Shown here in pieces: positions 49,964 to 58,492 of a DNA stretch of 64,000 nt; the first letter of the stretch is position 1, and the number at the start of each line of letters is the position of its first letter. The notes beneath the pieces were generated by a model, which saw only the letters and a list, made by a program, of their open reading frames with translations, made no database searches and had not been told where the DNA came from. Source of the DNA: Hymenobacter sp. BT559 (GTDB lineage: Bacteria; Bacteroidota; Bacteroidia; Cytophagales; Hymenobacteraceae); the NCBI RefSeq assembly GCF_017571525.1, contig NZ_JAGETY010000002.1:1-64000 (forward strand), read 5' to 3'. Both the position numbers and the translations under genes were made by a program.

Positions 49964-50722
49964 GTGGTCATCAGCCCAACTACCTTATTTACCGGCCAGC
50001 AGCTCATTTGGCTGCCCGCCTGTGCTTCTACTAACTCGGAAGCGCAGCAACTGTTGCGCGAAAACCGGGCCAGCGAGGGCTGTACCGTCATAACGGACGA
50101 CCAATTTGCTGGCCGCGGCCAGCGTGGCAACCAGTGGCTGGCCGCGCCGGGCGAAAACCTGACGCTATCCATCATCTGGCTGCCCACTTTTTTGGAGGCC
50201 AGCCAGCAGTTTTTGCTGAGCCAGGCCGTAGCGCTCGGCATCTACGACTGGGCCGAGCTGCTGCTAGGGGCCTCGCCGATGCTGCGCCTGAAGTGGCCCA
50301 ACGACTTGTATTTCGGCACGCAGAAACTGGGGGGAATTCTTATTGAGAACAGCCTAAGTGGGGCAAAAATTCAGTCCAGCATCGTCGGAATTGGACTTAA
50401 TGTAAACCAGCGGCACTTTACTCTGCCCACGGCTACATCGCTGGGGGCGCTTACCGGCCGCTACTTCCAGCGCGAGGAGCTGGCCGCCCGCCTGCTCGAA
50501 TGCCTGGAAAAGCGCTACCTGCAGCTGCGCGCCGGCCGCCTACGCGAGCTGCGCCAAAGCTACCTGGCGGCCCTCTACCGTTACCAGGAGTGGCACGACT
50601 ACGAGGTGGCCGGCCGCCGCGTGCGCGGCCAGATAGTGGGCGTGGAGCCCGATGGGCGGCTAGCCCTGCGCATCGGCGACGAGGTACAGCACTTTGGCTT
50701 GCAAGAGGTTAAGCATGTCTAA
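49964..50722 (+). CDS. birA: Biotin-[acetyl-CoA-carboxylase] ligase
   Basis: A 252-residue enzyme that activates biotin and attaches it to the carboxyl carrier protein of acetyl-CoA carboxylase. The biotinyl-AMP motif G-R-G-Q-R-G-N-Q-W lies near 50 and the catalytic-lysine region W-P-N-D-L-Y-F-G-T-Q-K-L-G-G-I-L-I-E near 105-122. No N-terminal helix-turn-helix, so it should not act as a repressor. The frame is open to 49850 but that part overlaps rsfS on the other strand; GTG at 49964 gives the usual family start and is chosen with modest confidence. It overlaps pbpC by 8 bp. Confidence 0.9.
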   Translation: MVISPTTLFTGQQLIWLPACASTNSEAQQLLRENRASEGCTVITDDQFAGRGQRGNQWLAAPGENLTLSIIWLPTFLEASQQFLLSQAVALGIYDWAELLLGASPMLRLKWPNDLYFGTQKLGGILIENSLSGAKIQSSIVGIGLNVNQRHFTLPTATSLGALTGRYFQREELAARLLECLEKRYLQLRAGRLRELRQSYLAALYRYQEWHDYEVAGRRVRGQIVGVEPDGRLALRIGDEVQHFGLQEVKHV

Positions 50723-53030
50723 GGTAGCGCGGAGCCTGCTGGGGCTGGGGCTACTCATCGGGCTAGCCCTGCTGGCCGACCGCATTTGGCCGCTGCCGCC
50801 CGCGCCGCAGTACTCGCCCCTGGTGCTGGCCCAGGATGGCACCGTGCTGCACGCCTACCTCAACCCCACCCAGAAGTGGCGGATGAAAACCGAGCTGGCC
50901 GAGATTACCCCCGCGCTCCAAACCGCCATTATTGAGAAGGAGGACCGGTACTTTCGCTACCACTTTGGGGTGAACCCCCTAGCAATAGTGCAGGCAGCGG
51001 GGCGCAACCTGCTGGGCCAGGGCCGCACTACCGGGGCCAGTACCATCACCATGCAGGTGGCCCGGCTGCTCGAGCCTAAGGAGCGCACGCTGGGCAACAA
51101 GCTGCGCGAAATGCTGCGCGCCATGCAGCTGGAGGCGCATTTGAGCAAGGCCGAGATTTTGCAGCTCTACCTCAACCTAGTGCCCTATGGCTCTAATATT
51201 GAGGGCGTGAAATCGGCAGCGCTGCTGTATTTCCAGCAGCCGCCCGATTACCTGTCGCTGGCCCAAACCGTGACCCTGGCCATCATCCCAAACCGGCCGG
51301 GCGGGCTGGTTTTGGGGAAAAATAATGCGCAGATTTTGCAGGAGCGCAACCGCTGGCTAGCCTACTTCCAGCACCAAAAGCTCTTCCCGGCTCAGGATAT
51401 CGCAGATGCGCTGCTTGAGCCGCTCGATGCCAGGCGGCACCCCGCCCCTACCCTGGCGCCGCACCTGGCGCGGCGGCTAGTGCTGGCTAGGCCCGGCGTT
51501 GCACTCATTCATAGCACGTTGCGCCCGGCCGCCCAAGCCAAGGCCGAAGACCTGGCCCGCAACTACGTGCGCAGACTCGCTACGCAAGGCATTTCGCAGG
51601 CTGCCGTGCTGGTTGTGAACAACCAGACCCACACCGTGGAGGCCTACGTGGGCTCCATTGATTTTCAAGACCCTAGCGCGCAGGGACAGGTAGATGGCGT
51701 GCGCGCCGTGCGCTCGCCGGGCTCTACGCTCAAGCCGCTGCTGTATGGGCTAGCCCTCGACCGCGGCCTGGTGACGCCCAAGATGGTACTGCCCGACGTG
51801 CCCACCAACTTCCAGGGCTTTCGGCCCGAAAACTTTGATAAGCACTGCCAGGGCGAGGTGACCATGGAACGCGCGCTCACCTATTCGCTCAACATTCCGG
51901 CCGTGCAGGTTTTATCGGAAGTCGGCATTGATAAGTTCACGGGAACCCTGCGGCAGGCGGGCTTTCAGCAGGTGGCGCACGATGCGTCCCGGCTGGGCCT
52001 GAGCACCATACTGGGTGGCTGCGGGGCTAGCCTCGAAGAACTGACGGGCTTGTACAGTGCCCTGGCTAATGAGGGGCATTACGCGCCGCTAGCCCTGACC
52101 TCCCCACCGGGCGCACCCGTCAAAAAGCCGCTGCTTTCTCCGGCGGCCGCCTACCTTATCACCGATATCCTGGCGCAGCGCACGCGGCCCGACCTGCCCG
52201 TAGATGCCGCCGCTAGCCGCCACCTGCCGCGCATAGCCTGGAAAACCGGCACCAGCTATGGCCGCCGCGATGCCTGGAGCATTGGCTACAACCGCCAGTA
52301 CACCATCGGGGTATGGGTGGGCAATTTCAACGGCCAGGGCAGCCCGGCGCTCACCGGCGCCGACGTGGCCTCGCCGCTGTTGTTCGATTTATTTAACTCA
52401 CTGGCTTATAATGGCAAAGCTGAATGGTTCGCGCCACCAGCTAGCCTCGATTTTCGACTTGTCTGCACCGAAACCGGGCTCGTGCCGGACGAGAATTGCC
52501 CTAATCAGCTTATCGATTATTACCTGCCAGGCGCGTCGGGCAGCCAGCGCTGCCAGCACATGCGCGAGGTGCTGGTTTCGGCCGATGGCCAGGCCAGCTA
52601 CTGCCGGGCCTGCGTGCCCGCCAGCGGCTACCGGCGCGAACTCTTTCCTAACCTGCGGCCCGAAGTGCTGGCTTTCCGCGAAAGCCAGGGGCTGCCCACG
52701 CGCCGCCAGCCGCCCCACAACCCTTCCTGCCGCCTCGTGCATAGCGGCGACGCAACCGGCGCCGACGCCGCGCCGCTGCTCGCCATTACCTCGCCCGCTG
52801 CCCACGCCGAGTACGTGCTCACTGCCAGCGAAAAGCAACAACTGCTGCTGAGCTGCGCCGCCGCTGGCGAGGTGCGCCAAGTATACTGGTACGTAAACGA
52901 CCGGTTTTATAAAGCCGCGCCGGCTACCGCTAGGGTCTTCTTCCGCCCGCCACCCGGCGAGGTCAAAATATCGTGCGCCGACGACCACGGCCGCACCGTA
53001 GATGTGCGTGTGCTGGTGCGGGAACTGTAG
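50715..53030 (+). CDS. pbpC: Penicillin-binding protein 1C
   Basis: A 771-residue class A PBP. After one N-terminal helix (about 8-25) comes the glycosyltransferase domain with E-K-E-D-R-Y-F and G-A-S-T-I-T-M-Q-V-A-R, then the transpeptidase domain with S-P-G-S-T-L-K-P-L (S-x2-K), S-L-N and K-T-G-T-S. The C-terminal ~90 residues form the PbpC-specific beta domain. It polymerises and may crosslink peptidoglycan. In many bacteria pbpC neighbours an alpha-2-macroglobulin gene; none is present here. The ATG at 50715 overlaps the end of birA, indicating coupled translation. Confidence 0.95.
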   Translation: MSKVARSLLGLGLLIGLALLADRIWPLPPAPQYSPLVLAQDGTVLHAYLNPTQKWRMKTELAEITPALQTAIIEKEDRYFRYHFGVNPLAIVQAAGRNLLGQGRTTGASTITMQVARLLEPKERTLGNKLREMLRAMQLEAHLSKAEILQLYLNLVPYGSNIEGVKSAALLYFQQPPDYLSLAQTVTLAIIPNRPGGLVLGKNNAQILQERNRWLAYFQHQKLFPAQDIADALLEPLDARRHPAPTLAPHLARRLVLARPGVALIHSTLRPAAQAKAEDLARNYVRRLATQGISQAAVLVVNNQTHTVEAYVGSIDFQDPSAQGQVDGVRAVRSPGSTLKPLLYGLALDRGLVTPKMVLPDVPTNFQGFRPENFDKHCQGEVTMERALTYSLNIPAVQVLSEVGIDKFTGTLRQAGFQQVAHDASRLGLSTILGGCGASLEELTGLYSALANEGHYAPLALTSPPGAPVKKPLLSPAAAYLITDILAQRTRPDLPVDAAASRHLPRIAWKTGTSYGRRDAWSIGYNRQYTIGVWVGNFNGQGSPALTGADVASPLLFDLFNSLAYNGKAEWFAPPASLDFRLVCTETGLVPDENCPNQLIDYYLPGASGSQRCQHMREVLVSADGQASYCRACVPASGYRRELFPNLRPEVLAFRESQGLPTRRQPPHNPSCRLVHSGDATGADAAPLLAITSPAAHAEYVLTASEKQQLLLSCAAAGEVRQVYWYVNDRFYKAAPATARVFFRPPPGEVKISCADDHGRTVDVRVLVREL

Positions 53031-53066
53031 TGCCCGCACCAGCCCCTGTCGCTTGCAGTGTCTGCG

Positions 53067-54611
53067 CTAGGGCATGGTCATGATGGCGGCCATCGTTTCG
53101 AGGCCATCCCAGAGGTTGCCGAGCCGAATATTCTCATTCTCGGCGTGCTGGTTGTTGTCGTAGTTGGCTACGGGCACGGTGATAGTGGGCGTATTGAGCA
53201 CTTCCTTAAATACATACAGTGGCAGGCTGCCGCCCGACGTGGGCAGCAGCACCACGGGTTGCGCCACCGTAGTTTGCACTGCCTGCACTACCTGGCGGGC
53301 CAGTGGCAGGTCCATGGGCGTGCGCTGGGCGTTGTAGCCAGTGGCGGGCACCACCCGTACAAGGTGCGGGTAGCGCGCCCGCTCGGCATCGGTGGGCTCG
53401 GCGTGGGTCACGAAGAAACCTTGACGCTGAATGTGGCGCACTACTTTGGCAATCTGACGCTGGTAGTCGTTGCCGAGCACCAGGCGCAGGTCGAGCACGG
53501 CCTCGGCAGTAGTCGGGATGACGTTGGCCGCCTGCGGGCCTACGTTGGCACTACGCATACCGTTGATATTCAGCGAAGGCTGATTAATGAGCTCGCTCAG
53601 CGACTGGCCCTGGCCGTCGGCGCGGGCAAAGCCCAGCTCCCGCCGAATGTCGTCGTCAATGTTGGGGATGCGTGCCAGGGCGGACTGCTCGCTAGCGGTG
53701 AGCGGCACCACGTCGTCGTAAAAACCCGCAACGGTGACGCGGCCGGTACTATCCTTCATCGAGCCGAGCAGGCGGGCTAGCGCCATGGCCGGGTTGGGGG
53801 CCCAGTTGCCGTAGTGGCCGCTGTGCAGTGGGCGCCGGGGCCCATACACGGTGAGCGCCACATTCACATCGCCTCGCGCCCCAAATACCACCTGCTTGCG
53901 CCCCGACTGGTGCACCGGCCCATCGCAGATAAGCCAGAGGTCGGCCTTGAGCAAGTCGCGATGCCGGGCTAGCAGCTCGCCCAGATGCGGGGAGCCGGCT
54001 TCTTCTTCGCCTTCAAAGAAAAACTTAAGGTTAGCAGTAGGCTTCACGCCGCTTTGGGCCAGCGCCTGGTAGCCCGAAATAATGGCCATCACGCCGGCCT
54101 TGTCGTCAGAGCTGCCCCGCGCATAAATCCGCCAGTCGGGGTTGAGCGGTGTGCCCGGCGCAGGCTGGGGCAGCAGCTTGCCGCCGCTAGCCAGCGAGCC
54201 ACTCGCCAGGGTGGGCACAAACGGGCTCAGCCCGGGCGCCCACTGCGCCGGATTTACGGGCTGGCCATCGTAGTGGGCATAAAAGACGAGCGTGCGCGTG
54301 GCATCCGGCACGCGCACTTCGCCATACACGGCGGGGGCCACGCCGGGCGTGGCAGCCGGCAGCAGCTGCACCTGCCCAATGCCCCGGTGGCGCATCATGT
54401 CGGCAATAGTGCGGGCCGTCCGGCGCTGGCCCGCCGTATCGGCCGCCACATTTGGGATGGCCAGCAGCTGCGTATAGTCGGCCAGCAGTTCGTGCTCATG
54501 GCGCTGGCGGTACTGGCGCACTTTAGTCAACACGGTAGCAGGCGAAGTGGCCGCGAGCAGCCCGGCGGCCAGCACCGGCAGCAGCCCCCCTAGTAAATAG
54601 CGTTTCTTCAT
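53067..54611 (-). CDS. M20-family metallopeptidase, exported
   Basis: A 514-residue protein with a signal peptide (M-K-K-R-Y-L-L-G-G-L-L-P-V-L-A). The zinc ligands are in F-Y-A-H-Y-D-G-Q-P (H, D), R-G-S-S-D-D-K-A-G (bridging D), E-G-E-E-E-A-G-S (Glu base and ligand) and the distal H-A-E-N-E-N. The layout resembles M20 dipeptidases such as CNDP-type and ArgE/DapE relatives, with a dimerisation domain in the middle (about 220-370). It probably trims peptides in the periplasm. An ATG 24 bases upstream is possible but spoils the signal peptide. Confidence 0.92.
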   Translation of the reverse strand: MKKRYLLGGLLPVLAAGLLAATSPATVLTKVRQYRQRHEHELLADYTQLLAIPNVAADTAGQRRTARTIADMMRHRGIGQVQLLPAATPGVAPAVYGEVRVPDATRTLVFYAHYDGQPVNPAQWAPGLSPFVPTLASGSLASGGKLLPQPAPGTPLNPDWRIYARGSSDDKAGVMAIISGYQALAQSGVKPTANLKFFFEGEEEAGSPHLGELLARHRDLLKADLWLICDGPVHQSGRKQVVFGARGDVNVALTVYGPRRPLHSGHYGNWAPNPAMALARLLGSMKDSTGRVTVAGFYDDVVPLTASEQSALARIPNIDDDIRRELGFARADGQGQSLSELINQPSLNINGMRSANVGPQAANVIPTTAEAVLDLRLVLGNDYQRQIAKVVRHIQRQGFFVTHAEPTDAERARYPHLVRVVPATGYNAQRTPMDLPLARQVVQAVQTTVAQPVVLLPTSGGSLPLYVFKEVLNTPTITVPVANYDNNQHAENENIRLGNLWDGLETMAAIMTMP

Positions 54612-54677
54612 GCCCCAAGTAAGGGCTAAATTCATGTACTGCCCCTACTCACTCGGCTTTAAGCGCAGCCCCAGTCA

Positions 54678-54712
54678 GTTAAAAAAGCCGCTCCTGGCGG
54701 AAGCGGCGTTTT
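54678..54712 (-). terminator. Terminator of the DUF779 gene
   Basis: AAAAAGCCGCT and AGCGGCGTTTT pair around a 9-nt loop, 28 bp after the stop of the minus-strand DUF779 gene, and T residues follow on that strand. Confidence 0.7.
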
Positions 54713-54739
54713 AGCTCGTGCTTCACAGATGATGATACA

Positions 54740-55129
54740 TCAATTTTTAGGATACTCCTCGCCATCCAGCACCGGGGCCATATCCTGCTCCTCAGCCTCG
54801 GTGAAAAGCCGCGAGCGGATAAGAAACCGCACGCCCAGCGGAATTTCGAGCGAGAAGCTGGCGCCCCGGCCCTTCACCACATCTACCGTGAGCTGCGTGT
54901 GTTTCCAGTACTGGAATTGACTGGCCGTCATAAAGAAGTCGCAGCTGTGAATCTGGCCCAGCCACACATCATTAGCCCCCACCCGAAACTCGCCCTTGGT
55001 GAAGCACATGGGCGAAGAGCCATCGCAGCAGCCGCCGCTCTGGTGAAACATGAGTGGGCCATGCTCGTCGCGAAGCAGGTCGATGGTGGCATCAGCGACT
55101 TGGGTGCTGAGAACGCGGGGAGTAGGCAT
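54740..55129 (-). CDS. DUF779 family protein
   Basis: A 129-residue cytoplasmic protein. The conserved H-Q-S-G-G-C-C-D-G-S-S-P-M-C (about 29-42) with three cysteines, and the Q-I-H-S-C-D-F-F motif, mark DUF779. The family is nearly always encoded beside an aldehyde dehydrogenase, as here, and may help maturation or metal handling of that enzyme, but this is not established. It lies downstream of the aldehyde dehydrogenase gene on the same strand; a long palindrome separates the two. Confidence 0.9.
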   Translation of the reverse strand: MPTPRVLSTQVADATIDLLRDEHGPLMFHQSGGCCDGSSPMCFTKGEFRVGANDVWLGQIHSCDFFMTASQFQYWKHTQLTVDVVKGRGASFSLEIPLGVRFLIRSRLFTEAEEQDMAPVLDGEEYPKN

Positions 55130-55161
55130 TAAAAAACGAATTAGCAGTTGATAATCAACGC

Positions 55162-55262
55162 AAGGACGTCATGCTGCACGAAGTGAAGCGTCTCTACCGT
55201 ATCGCCCAGCGATTGGTTCACACCCGGTAGAGATGCTTCGCGTTGCGCAGCATGACGTCCTT
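55162..55262. repeat. Long palindrome, member B of a shared intergenic repeat family
   Basis: Arms of about 38 nt (55162-55199 and 55225-55262) are imperfect inverted copies: the outer 16 nt AAGGACGTCATGCTGC are perfect, then a variable five bases, then GAAGCxTCTCTACCG. It shares the skeleton GTCATGCTG...GAAGCATCT with the palindrome at 17685-17787. It sits inside the aldehyde dehydrogenase-DUF779 unit and may attenuate downstream expression. Confidence 0.8.
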
Positions 55263-55293
55263 ATTTCATCGCATCAGCTAGTCAGGCCGAAGC

Positions 55294-56823
55294 TTAAAAG
55301 AAGCCTAGCGGCTTCACGCTGTAGCTGATGAGCATGTTCTTGTTCTGGCGGTAGTGCGCGAGCATCATCTTGTGGTTTTCGCGCCCAAAGCCCGAAGCTT
55401 TGTAGCCGCCGAAGGGCGCGCCAGCCGGGTAGTCGTGGTAGCAGTTGACCCACACGCGGCCAGCCTGAATAGCGCGCGGCACCTCGTAGAGTTCGTGCGC
55501 ATCGCGGGTCCACACGCCGGCGCCGAGGCCGTAGAGCGTGTCGTTGGCAATTTCGATGGCTTCTTCTACCGTTTTGAACGTCGTGACGGACACCACCGGC
55601 CCGAAAATCTCCTCCTGGAAAATGCGCATCTTGTTGTGGCCCCGGAACATGGTGGGCTGAATGTAGTAGCCCTCCCCTAGCGCGCCATCGGGTTGCGAAT
55701 AGGCCTCGCCGCCTACCAGGACTTCGGCGCCTTCGGCCTTGCCAATTTCGAGGTAGCTCAGGATTTTCTCGTACTGGTCGTTCGAGGCCTGGGCACCCAT
55801 CATGGTTTCCATGTCGAGCGGGTTGCCGAGCTTGATGGCTTTCACGCGGGCAATGACCCTAGCGATAAACTCGTCGTAGATGTCTTCGTGGACAAGCATG
55901 CGCGAGGGGCAGGTGCAGATTTCGCCCTGGTTCAAGGCAAACATTACCGCGCCTTCAATGGCCTTGTCGAGGAAGTCGTCGTCGGCATCCAGCACGCTCT
56001 TAAAGAAGATGTTGGGCGACTTACCCCCTAGCTCCATGGTCACCGGAATGAGGTTTTCGGCCGCGTACTGCATGATGAGGCGGCCGGTGGTCGTCTCGCC
56101 CGTGAAGCTGGCTTTGTTGATGCGCGGCGACGAGGCCAGCGGCTTGCCGGCTTCGAGGCCGAAGCCGTTTACCACGTTCACCACGCCGGCCGGAATAAGG
56201 TCTTCGAGCAGCTCCATCAGCACCATGATGCTGGCGGGGGTTTGCTCGGCGGGCTTCATCACCACGGTGCAGCCGGCAGCCATGGCGGGGGCCAGCTTCC
56301 AGGTGGCCATCAGCAGCGGGAAGTTCCAGGGAATAATCTGGCCAATGACCCCTAGCGGCTCGTTGATATTTAGCGATACCGTGCTGGCGTTCAACTCGGT
56401 AGCATTCCCTTCTTCGGCCCTGATAACGCTGGCGAAGTAGCGGAAATGGTCTACTACCAGCGGCAAGTCGGCGTAGGTCGTTTCGCGGATGGCCTTGCCG
56501 TTTTCCACGCACTCCACGGCAGCCAGCATGGGCAGGTTTTCCTCGATGCGGTTGGCAATTTTGTTGAGGATGTTGCTGCGCTCGGTGGCCGAGGTTTTGC
56601 CCCAGGTTTTGAAGGCTTCGTGGGCCGCATCGAGCGCAAGGTCGATGTCTTCCTTCGTAGAACGGGCTACTTTGGTGAAGTTCTTGCCGTCGATGGGCGA
56701 CGGGTTGTCAAAATACTGCCCCTTGACCGGGGCCACCCATTTGCCACCAATGAAGTTGTCGTAGTGCGACTTAAACTGGGGCCGGGCCACCAGCGTGGTG
56801 GGTGCTTCAAGCGTTTCTGCCAT
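55294..56823 (-). CDS. NAD(P)-dependent aldehyde dehydrogenase (AldB/ExaC type)
   Basis: A 509-residue enzyme oxidising aldehydes to acids. The cofactor-site Asn is in I-P-W-N-F-P, the general base Glu in [11 protein letters not shown] and the nucleophile Cys in [11 protein letters not shown]. Length and motifs match the acetaldehyde dehydrogenases AldB and ExaC, which also neighbour DUF779. Likely induced by alcohols or aldehydes through the divergent AraC-type regulator: its -7 region CACCTTTG (56861-56868) lacks a -33 TTG, and the regulator's likely sites lie just upstream. Confidence 0.95.
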   Translation of the reverse strand: MAETLEAPTTLVARPQFKSHYDNFIGGKWVAPVKGQYFDNPSPIDGKNFTKVARSTKEDIDLALDAAHEAFKTWGKTSATERSNILNKIANRIEENLPMLAAVECVENGKAIRETTYADLPLVVDHFRYFASVIRAEEGNATELNASTVSLNINEPLGVIGQIIPWNFPLLMATWKLAPAMAAGCTVVMKPAEQTPASIMVLMELLEDLIPAGVVNVVNGFGLEAGKPLASSPRINKASFTGETTTGRLIMQYAAENLIPVTMELGGKSPNIFFKSVLDADDDFLDKAIEGAVMFALNQGEICTCPSRMLVHEDIYDEFIARVIARVKAIKLGNPLDMETMMGAQASNDQYEKILSYLEIGKAEGAEVLVGGEAYSQPDGALGEGYYIQPTMFRGHNKMRIFQEEIFGPVVSVTTFKTVEEAIEIANDTLYGLGAGVWTRDAHELYEVPRAIQAGRVWVNCYHDYPAGAPFGGYKASGFGRENHKMMLAHYRQNKNMLISYSVKPLGFF

Positions 56824-56860
56824 GGCGGAAGGTAAAATTTAGCTAGGTGGGAGAACACGA

Positions 56861-56868
56861 CAAAGGTG
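56861..56868 (-). promoter_or_regulatory. -7 element of the aldehyde dehydrogenase gene
   Basis: CACCTTTG on the minus strand, about 37 bp before the ATG. No -33 TTG is present at 17-23 bp, as expected for a promoter that needs an activator. Confidence 0.5.
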
Positions 56869-56897
56869 GTTTTTCAAGTAGCTGTTGAGGTTGTGGT

Positions 56898-56928
56898 ATT
56901 GTCGCAAAAAATACCGACATTGTCGCAA
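56898..56928. promoter_or_regulatory. Probable AraC-type operator: two direct half-sites 21 bp apart
   Basis: ATTGTCGCAA occurs twice in direct orientation (56898-56907 and 56919-56928), spaced 21 bp start to start, exactly two DNA turns, like AraC half-sites. The pair lies upstream of the aldehyde dehydrogenase promoter and 32 bp before the regulator's ATG, so it could activate one and control the other. Confidence 0.7.
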
Positions 56929-56959
56929 CTTGCAGAAGTAAGCCCTCACTCAGCCTCTC

Positions 56960-57880
56960 ATGCCCACCCGCGTTCATTTGCCCGCCGCCGTGCCCACACT
57001 GGCGCCAAGCCGGCTGCATTCGCTGGTCGAAAACCGCACCGTTTTTGCCCTCGACGCCTTTGAGCTGAATATTTTTGAGACGCACCAGGCGGCGCATCGC
57101 GTACCCTTGCGCCTCGACGGGCTAGCCCTCACCACCATGCTGCGGGGCAAGAAAGTGATGCACCTGCCCGACCGCCCGGCCTTCGACTACCTGCCCGGCG
57201 AAACGGTAGTGGTGGGCGAGGACGAGCTGATGGAAATAGACTTTCCGGAGGCCTGCCTGTGCCAGCCCACCCAGTGCCTGGCCGTAGCCATTGCGCCTGA
57301 TACCATCCGCCAAACCGTTGACTTACTGAACGAACGCTACCCGCGCGCCGAAACGCACACGCCCTGGGCGCTGGCCGGCCCGGAGTACGCCCACCTCACC
57401 AATACCCCCGAGCTGACGGGCACGCTGGAGCGCCTGGTGGCCGTGTCGCGCACTACGGATACGGCAAAAGACGTGCTGGCCGGCTTCACCCTGCAAGAGC
57501 TGCTGGTGCGCCTGATGCAAACCCAGGCCCGCGAGCTGATTTTTCACGACTACGCCCGGCACCTCACCACGCACCGCTTCGCGGCAGTGGTGCAGTATAT
57601 AAAAGAGCACCTGGCCGAAAACCTGTCGGTAGACAAGCTTAGCGCCCTGGCTTGCATGAGCAAGGCCACGTTTTTCCGGCTGTTCAAGCGCGAGTTTGGC
57701 CTGACGCCCGTCGAGTACATCGTGCGCGAGCGCCTGGCCGAGGCCAAGCGCCTGCTGCGCCAGCCGCTACTAAGCGTGGCCGAGGTGTGCCTGCGCGCCG
57801 GCTTTAATAACCTGTCGTACTTCCAAGCTCTATTTAAAAAGCACGAGGGGCTGACGCCCGGCGCTTATAAAAAGCAGTAA
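56960..57880 (+). CDS. AraC-family transcriptional regulator
   Basis: A 306-residue regulator. The N-terminal ~190 residues form an AraC_N-like ligand domain (C-L-C-Q-P-T-Q-C-L-A-V-A-I near 96-108), and the C-terminal ~100 residues carry two helix-turn-helix motifs: V-D-K-L-S-A-L-A-C-M-S-K-A-T-F-F-R-L-F-K-R and V-A-E-V-C-L-R-A-G-F-N-N-L-S-Y-F. It is divergent from the aldehyde dehydrogenase gene and probably activates it when an alcohol or aldehyde is present. Confidence 0.95.
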   Translation: MPTRVHLPAAVPTLAPSRLHSLVENRTVFALDAFELNIFETHQAAHRVPLRLDGLALTTMLRGKKVMHLPDRPAFDYLPGETVVVGEDELMEIDFPEACLCQPTQCLAVAIAPDTIRQTVDLLNERYPRAETHTPWALAGPEYAHLTNTPELTGTLERLVAVSRTTDTAKDVLAGFTLQELLVRLMQTQARELIFHDYARHLTTHRFAAVVQYIKEHLAENLSVDKLSALACMSKATFFRLFKREFGLTPVEYIVRERLAEAKRLLRQPLLSVAEVCLRAGFNNLSYFQALFKKHEGLTPGAYKKQ

Positions 57881-57893
57881 GCACGTGGTGCGC

Positions 57894-58415
57894 TCACGAA
57901 TAAGTCACGGCCGTTACCTCTACTTCTTCGGGCTGCGGCCCTAGCGTGAGGGTGAGCACCTGCCCCAGCCGGGCGCCCTGCACGGCCCGCGCAATGGGCG
58001 CCACAAAAGCCACTTTACCCTCTTTGACCGAGGCCTCATCGACGCCCACAATGGTAAATGTGCGTTCGAAACCAACCTTGCCGCCCTGGCGGGTGCGCAG
58101 CGTCACGGTAGCGCCAAAGCGCACCTCGCCGGGCGGCTGGGCGGCGGGGTCGATGACTTTGGCGCTGGCAATGCGCTCGGCTAGCAGCGCCAAGCGGCCA
58201 TTTAATAAGGAAAGCTGGTGGCTGCGGTCAGTGTCGTTGCCGGTGCGGTTGGTTTCGGTGGCGCTACGCTCGGCTTCCAGGGTGGCTAGCTCGGCGCGCA
58301 GCTGGGCCAGGCCATTGGGCGTGACGTAGTTGGGCGAGCCAGGCGGCAGCGCGGCGCGCGGCGGCACAATGGGCGGCGCCTGGGCATCGTCTTCTTTTAC
58401 AAATCCTCGGCTCAT
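57894..58415 (-). CDS. GreA/GreB-family transcript cleavage factor
   Basis: A 173-residue protein. An N-terminal coiled coil (about 33-80: L-A-Q-L-R-A-E-L-A-T-L-E-A-E-R) has N-D-T-D-R-S at its tip in place of the usual D-L-S-E-N, and a C-terminal FKBP-like domain has I-V-G-V-D-E-A and the final R-A-V-Q-G-A-R-L-G-Q-V-L-T-L. Gre factors enter the RNA polymerase channel and stimulate cleavage of backtracked RNA. The tip acids D44-like residues are partly kept, but the altered loop suggests a Gre-like factor of different activity. ATG at 58415 gives the basic start M-S-R-G-F-V-K-E-D; an upstream reading is unlikely. Confidence 0.88.
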   Translation of the reverse strand: MSRGFVKEDDAQAPPIVPPRAALPPGSPNYVTPNGLAQLRAELATLEAERSATETNRTGNDTDRSHQLSLLNGRLALLAERIASAKVIDPAAQPPGEVRFGATVTLRTRQGGKVGFERTFTIVGVDEASVKEGKVAFVAPIARAVQGARLGQVLTLTLGPQPEEVEVTAVTYS

Positions 58416-58492
58416 GGCTGGCTGAACGCAGACCGGGCGGCCGGGTTGCGGCGGGCGCAACCTTCGGCCGCTGTACCGGGTTCTACCACCCT

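Noticed and set aside
50715..53030. PBP1C expected with an alpha-2-macroglobulin partner
   Set aside because: No such gene is present on either side; absence of the partner is common enough in this phylum not to be a finding.
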